This document shows positions 7,793 to 11,567 of a DNA stretch of 11,567 bases, one piece after another. The position numbers and the translations under genes were made by a program. Origin of the DNA: Podochytrium sp. JEL0797 (Eukaryota > Chytridiomycota > Chytridiomycetes > Chytridiales > Chytriomycetaceae). The first letter of the stretch is position 1. Each line of letters starts with the position of its first letter. The notes beneath the pieces were generated by a model. That model saw only the letters and a program-made list of their open reading frames with translations. It was not told the DNA's origin and ran no database searches. The DNA lies in NCBI GenBank assembly GCA_027596195.1, contig JADGJG010000869.1, forward strand, positions 1-11,567. Reading direction: 5' to 3'.

Positions 7793-10458
7793 TCACCCAA
7801 CCCCTCCCTCCCTCTTCAAAATCACCCCCCTCGCATTCAAAAAATGCCGATACATAAAAGCCCCTCGATCCACCTCCTTCAACCACCCCTCAAACTCCAT
7901 CCCATCCTCCTCCTCAATATAAACCTCATCCCGCACTGTCCCATCCACAAACCCCTCCACATACTCCTTCATCCCCTTCTCCCCAAAATCAATCCGCCCC
8001 CCACCCGCCACGACACCGTCATTCCACCGCGAGTACCCAACCCCAAGGATCCCACTCCCGCGGACGGGGGCCAAAGGGATCCCAGGGCACTTTTGCTGCC
8101 CGCCGAAACTGGCCGCGATGATTGACCGCGGGGTGTTGGTTCGTACAACGAGAATCAACATGGCCATCATACACCGCAACTGTGTCCGCGGTAACGGCAG
8201 TGGACAACTCAACGAAACCCGGATCCACTCCATACCGTACTCAAGCGTCGGTTTCGAACACGACACATCGCTGATGCGCAGAAACACGGGCAAATTCCCA
8301 CCGTCCGGTGTACCCCCGGAGGTCGCAGGCGCGTAATTGTGCCAATCATGCGTTCCTCGAAACTGTTCGAGAATGCTATGAATCATTTCGAGTTGTGTCG
8401 GTGTGAGTCGGTATCGTTTGAGTTGGTGTCGGTCTTCTTCCGTCGTAGGGTGTAACGTGATGGGACCTTTCGGGGGCCGTAGGTTCGTCACGTTGGTGGT
8501 GCTTATAGGGGGTTGGGGGGTGTAATACGACTTTGGGGGTGCGGGTTGAGGGGGTGGATGCGTCGGTATCTCTGAGCGCGAGAAGTTGAGACGCACGGGT
8601 TCCGCGTCGTCTTGGTCGCTGTCGTCGTCGGGAAAGGAGGAAGAGACGGGCCGGGATGGGGGTTGTTTTCGTGTCGTGGGTGCAGAGGGAGTATAAGACG
8701 TTGAAAGGAACGGATTCAGGACAGGTGGAAGCGATGCGCGATCAAGGGGAGGTCGCGAATGGCCAGACACAAACGCATCTTGGGATTCATTCTCATCATC
8801 GTCTTCGTGATCCGGAAATGCGGAGGATGCAAATGATTTGAGAGTGGTGGGTCGAGAAGAGGAGGAGGAAGGTCGCGGGAGACTGCGGGTGGGTTCAGGG
8901 AATGCGTTGGAAAGGTTGGGCGCGGATGCGGAAAGTTTTTGGACGGGGGAAGATCGGGACGAGTTGTCTTCGGATTTGGCTGCGTCAAAGATGGAGAATC
9001 GTTTGGTGGGTGAGTCCAAGCGGCTCGTGGATGAGGCGGTGGGTGTTGGATGCTGCAAAAACGAATATATTAAGTCGGGGATTTCAACGCGCTCGACCAC
9101 ACAGAATCCCTAAATCCCCCAATCGCGCGCTGTCTTCTGTTTCAAAGGCATTCGCTCATGGAATTTCTTGCTCGAGAATTTTCGCTCCCTCAATTCCCGA
9201 CACGCTGTCACCCTTTTGCGCATGCGAACGCCGCAACAGCATTTCAATTCCAGCACTCACTCAAGAATCCTCAAAGATTCTTGCACTCGCTCTCCTCAAT
9301 TTCAAATCTCCTGCGCAGCACGCGACCGAGATCGCGTCAAGACACACAACAATCCCCTCAAACATTCGCTCCGCTCAAAAAACCAGCAAGTTTCCGCTCC
9401 AAAGCACACACAAATCAACTCACAAGATTCGAAGACTTCTTCTTGAGCCCGCCCAAAAACGACTTGAAATTCCCATAACTCGTCGACAAAGACTGTTGAA
9501 TCAATCCCGGCGATTTTGGCGGTTTCGAAGAAGCAACAGACGATGCATCCGCCCCCGACACGGATGCGGCAGCCATACTGTCCCGCTTGGCCGCCATCTC
9601 CGCAATCCCCTTCGTAATCAGCGAGGGTAACTGCGAGTTGGATGAGAGTGTGCGGCTTGATGGGGGGAAGGGGGAATGATTGATGTGTAGTTCGGGGGTC
9701 GAGGTGTTCGTGGCGTGTTTCTTTTCAAAGGATTTGGACGCGACTTTTTTTTGCGAGGTCGAGCGTTTGAGGGAAGTGCTGAGTGTGGTGAAGATGGAGG
9801 AATCCGCGAGGTTCGCTTCATTGAGGAAGGTGTTGATGGCGTCTTGGGAGGGTTCGGGTTTGAAGGGGAATCCCGTTTGCGGGGGTGGTGGGGCGAATGC
9901 GTAGGTCTGTTGGAAGCGGGGGTTAGTGGGTGGAGAATGTGGGAGGGTGGTGGTGCTTACGGGGATTAGGTATTCGTAGACGCGCAGGTCGCACATTCTG
10001 CGTGCGGAAAAGGCCTTGTCGACTCTGTGGGGTGGAGGATGAGAATGGGATGGGAGGGATGACGAAGGGAAGCACGTACCGCAGCACTTTGAATACACGC
10101 ACGGACTGGGGTAGGAGTTGGTTGACTTGGTTTGCGTGTGGCAGCGTGGCACTCGCCGAAAGCACTTCCAGCGAAAGCACCTGTCGCGCGCAAAACTCGC
10201 CTCGCTCAGCGGCACATGCGCGTGAGATGCCTGTCATCTGGGTTGTTTGGGTAGTGAGCTATTTGAAATCAAAACACGAGCTTGTAATTGGTCAAGCTCG
10301 CTTGGTATCCCCACTTCCTTGGGTTGAATACTCACCCTGACACTCTCGCTCTCGTCGTCTAGTGCGGTGCAGCTTGCTGATGCGATTGCAGAGAGGACTA
10401 GGCTTTCGGCGTCTACGGCGGAAGCGCTGTAGCCGTAAAGCACAGCAAGCTTGAGCAT
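7793..10458 (-). CDS. PUS1: Pus1/TruA-family pseudouridine synthase-like protein
   Basis: Five exons in phase: 10458-10336, 10204-10080, 10024-9961, 9906-9424 and 9052-7793, giving 684 aa. The N-terminal half shows LKLAVLYGYSAS (family KVALLIGY-GTGY), QVLSLEVL, NQLLPQSVRVFKVLR joined across an intron to VDKAFSARRMCDLRVYEYLIP, then TYAFAP. The C-terminal domain from about residue 475 has YRLTPTQLEMIHSIL, FRGTHDWHNYA (family GTHNFHN-T), WIRVSL and an acidic tail. Pus1 normally isomerises uridine in tRNA and snRNA. Here the catalytic Asp of the RTDKGV loop is not recoverable, MLHQIRKM is replaced by PRTQLRCM, and residues about 112-474 are a Ser/Pro/Thr-rich insert. Exon 5 has no ATG before the conserved domain and starts at a good TTTTTGCAG acceptor in phase with the GTGAGT donor at 9423, so it belongs to this gene. 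An upstream ATG at 10572 would add 38 aa, including a Lys-rich stretch. The family call is firm; activity is doubtful. Confidence 0.82.
9053..9423 (-). other. Fourth intron of the Pus1-like gene
   Basis: This 371-bp intron is much longer than the others in the window (47-144 bp). It has a GTGAGT donor at 9423, a TTTTTGCAG acceptor ending at 9053 and a branch-like ACTTAAT near the acceptor. It contains an 8-bp inverted repeat, CAAGAATC (9262-9269) and GATTCTTG (9276-9283). I see no further coding exon in it on the minus strand that resembles the family. Confidence 0.65.
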
Positions 10459-10497
10459 TTTTTTTGTGTTTGTTTTTTTTTGTGTGTTTTTCTCGCA
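10459..10497. promoter_or_regulatory. 39-bp divergent promoter core
   Basis: The start codons of the Pus1-like gene (10458, minus) and the MRM2-like gene (10498, plus) are only 39 bp apart. The gap is almost pure T/G on the + strand, with T runs of nine and ten. Such a small gap means either very short leaders or transcripts that overlap in antisense, with promoter elements lying inside the neighbour's 5' end. That it drives both genes is inferred from geometry. Confidence 0.6.
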
Positions 10498-11229
10498 ATG
10501 TTCTGTCTTCTGCGCCGCGGTTACTCGACAACGAGGTTTGAATGTGTGCACATGGCACTCATCCCTTCTCATACTCACTCACACTCCCTCTCTGTCACCC
10601 CCACTCACTCCCCTCACAGCACCAAGCAGTGGATCCAGCGCCAAACCTCAGACCCATTCGTCAAACAGGCACACAAGCAATCCCTGCGTTCACGCGCCTC
10701 CTTCAAACTAATCGACCTGATCAAGGTTCTCCTTACCCCTTTCATATTCGCATTCCCCCACACACTCACTGACACACACTTTCCCCCTCCTTTTCTCTCG
10801 GAACACCCCCAGTCCCACCCAACTCTCATCAAAAAGGGCCACAAAGTCCTCGACCTCGGCGCCGCCCCGGGCGGATGGAGCCAAGTCGCCTGCGAAGCCG
10901 TCAGCAGTCGCGGCATCGAACCGCTCACAAAAGGCGCTCGTTTCATCGGCGCTTCCATCTCAAAACCACAATCCCTCGATTCAAACCAAGACGATTCAAA
11001 TACAGCCCCACTCATTGTCAAAAGGTCAGATAACGGCGGCCGAGTGATTGCCGTTGATTTGATCCCGATTGATCCGATTCCCGGGGTTACGGTTTTGAAG
11101 GGGGATATGACGGCTGTGGAGACGCGGGAGAGGGTGGTGGAGTTGTGTGGGGGGAAAGTGGATGCTGTGTTGAGTGATATGGCGCATTCGTTTACGGGGA
11201 CGAGGAGTGCGGATGTGGCGAGGGTGTTG
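10498..11229 (+). CDS. MRM2: Mitochondrial rRNA 2'-O-methyltransferase Mrm2-like, 3' incomplete
   Basis: Three exons: 10498-10535, 10620-10725 and 10813-11229, giving 187 readable residues. The start MFCLLRRGYSTT looks like a short mitochondrial presequence and splices to STKQWIQRQTSDPFVKQAH. Next come RSRASFKL with the first catalytic Lys (K42), the SAM-binding motif VLDLGAAPGGWSQVA (about 60-74), VIAVDLIPIDPIPGV, and AVLSDMA with catalytic Asp (D170). FtsJ/RrmJ enzymes use a K-D-K-E tetrad; the last Lys and Glu lie in the C-terminal part, which I cannot find. A loop of about 45 residues rich in Ser/Lys is inserted after the SAM motif. The first two donors, GTTTGA and GTTCTC, are weak, but both junctions restore family homology. 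It is head to head with the Pus1-like gene. Confidence 0.88.
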
Positions 11230-11472
11230 GTGAGTTTGGGGGTGGTGGTGGGGTGGTGGTGATGAGATAGCAGGTGGACGAGAGCATACGCGTAGCGCAG
11301 AATGGGCGGGGAGAACAAGCGAGGCCATCGACGCGTCAGGGTCTTGAATCGTTCCGAATTTCGTGGGGCTTCAAAGAGTGAGAGAACCCTTACCCGAGAT
11401 CATCAAAAGCAACGTGTGAACCCGAAGCAATCATTATGAAATTGCGGATCCAATTGTCGCATGCGATGCGGG
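11230..11472 (+). other. Unresolved 3' part of the MRM2-like gene
   Basis: A strong GTGAGT donor at 11230 opens what should be the third intron, and GATAGCAG near 11272 is a possible acceptor. The 30 or so residues after it (VDESIRVAQNGRG...) do not look like the expected GG-F--K-F segment, and a stop follows. No other frame to 11472 restores the family. Either the last exon lies beyond the contig or the contig is wrongly joined here. No tRNA or other RNA gene was seen. Confidence 0.5.
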
Positions 11473-11496
11473 CCCCCCCCCCCCCCAAAAACCCCA

Positions 11497-11567
<71 letters not shown>
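11473..11567. repeat. C run and 70-base poly-A at contig end
   Basis: Fourteen C (11473-11486), then AAAAACCCCAC, then an uninterrupted run of 70 A to the end. There is no gene with a poly-A signal just before it, so this is unlikely to be a retrocopied poly-A tail. A low-quality or homopolymer-limited contig end is the simplest reading. Confidence 0.85.

Noticed and set aside
7415..8125. 236-aa + strand open frame
   Set aside because: It spans the MGA2-like first exon, the intergenic gap and the end of the Pus1-like gene in antisense. Its Pro/His/Leu-rich content is a reflection of those genes.
7793..9100. Exon 5 of the Pus1-like gene as a separate gene
   Set aside because: The frame has no ATG before the conserved domain (the apparent start at 9100 is GTG). 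A good acceptor lies at 9053 in phase with the donor at 9423, and the N-terminal half of the same fold lies directly upstream.
11340..11460. Possible tRNA or small RNA near the right end
   Set aside because: No cloverleaf, T-loop GTTCGANTC or box motifs could be fitted on either strand.

Overview
The window is nuclear DNA from a eukaryote, most likely a fungus. Three genes are split by short introns (47 to 371 bp; donors mostly GTGAGT, GTATGT, GTACTT or GTAAGC; acceptors mostly CAG). One of them is an Spt23/Mga2-type membrane-anchored transcription factor, a family known from fungi. The many introns, together with a decayed Ty1/copia element, would suit an early-diverging fungus such as a chytrid, but that placement is inference. 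Both ends of the window are homopolymers (C-rich at the left, C then A at the right), so the window looks like a whole short contig with poor ends.

Layout. Positions 1-58 are a C run. Positions 59-473 hold no gene but carry a diverged tandem repeat of about 122 bp. Positions 474-3595 are the remains of a Ty1/copia retrotransposon on the + strand. It keeps pieces of gag, the end of integrase, the linker, the two edges of reverse transcriptase and RNase H. The protease, integrase core and reverse transcriptase core are missing, and stops and frameshifts break the rest. A 102-bp tandem duplication and a CTCAT microsatellite sit inside it. Positions 3596-3969 are gene-free and rich in simple repeats.

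The right two thirds hold the host genes. An MGA2/SPT23 homologue lies on the minus strand at 7535-3970 (five exons, 1064 aa). It has the N-terminal Spt23/Mga2 domain, an IPT/TIG fold, ankyrin repeats and a C-terminal membrane helix, and it appears intact. Upstream on the same strand, at 10458-7793, is a five-exon gene for a Pus1/TruA-family protein of 684 aa. Its fold signatures are recognisable at both ends, but the catalytic aspartate loop is rewritten and a low-complexity insert of about 360 aa separates the two halves. Facing it head to head, with only 39 bp between start codons, is an MRM2-like (FtsJ/RrmJ) mitochondrial rRNA 2'-O-methyltransferase gene on the + strand. Its N-terminal two thirds can be read to 11229; its C-terminal part is not found before the contig dissolves into poly-C/poly-A.

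The two RNA-modification genes share a T-rich divergent promoter and could be co-regulated. The MGA2-like gene is probably an independent unit controlling lipid desaturation genes. The point most worth following up is the Pus1-like protein, which looks like a pseudoenzyme or a strongly remodelled pseudouridine synthase.
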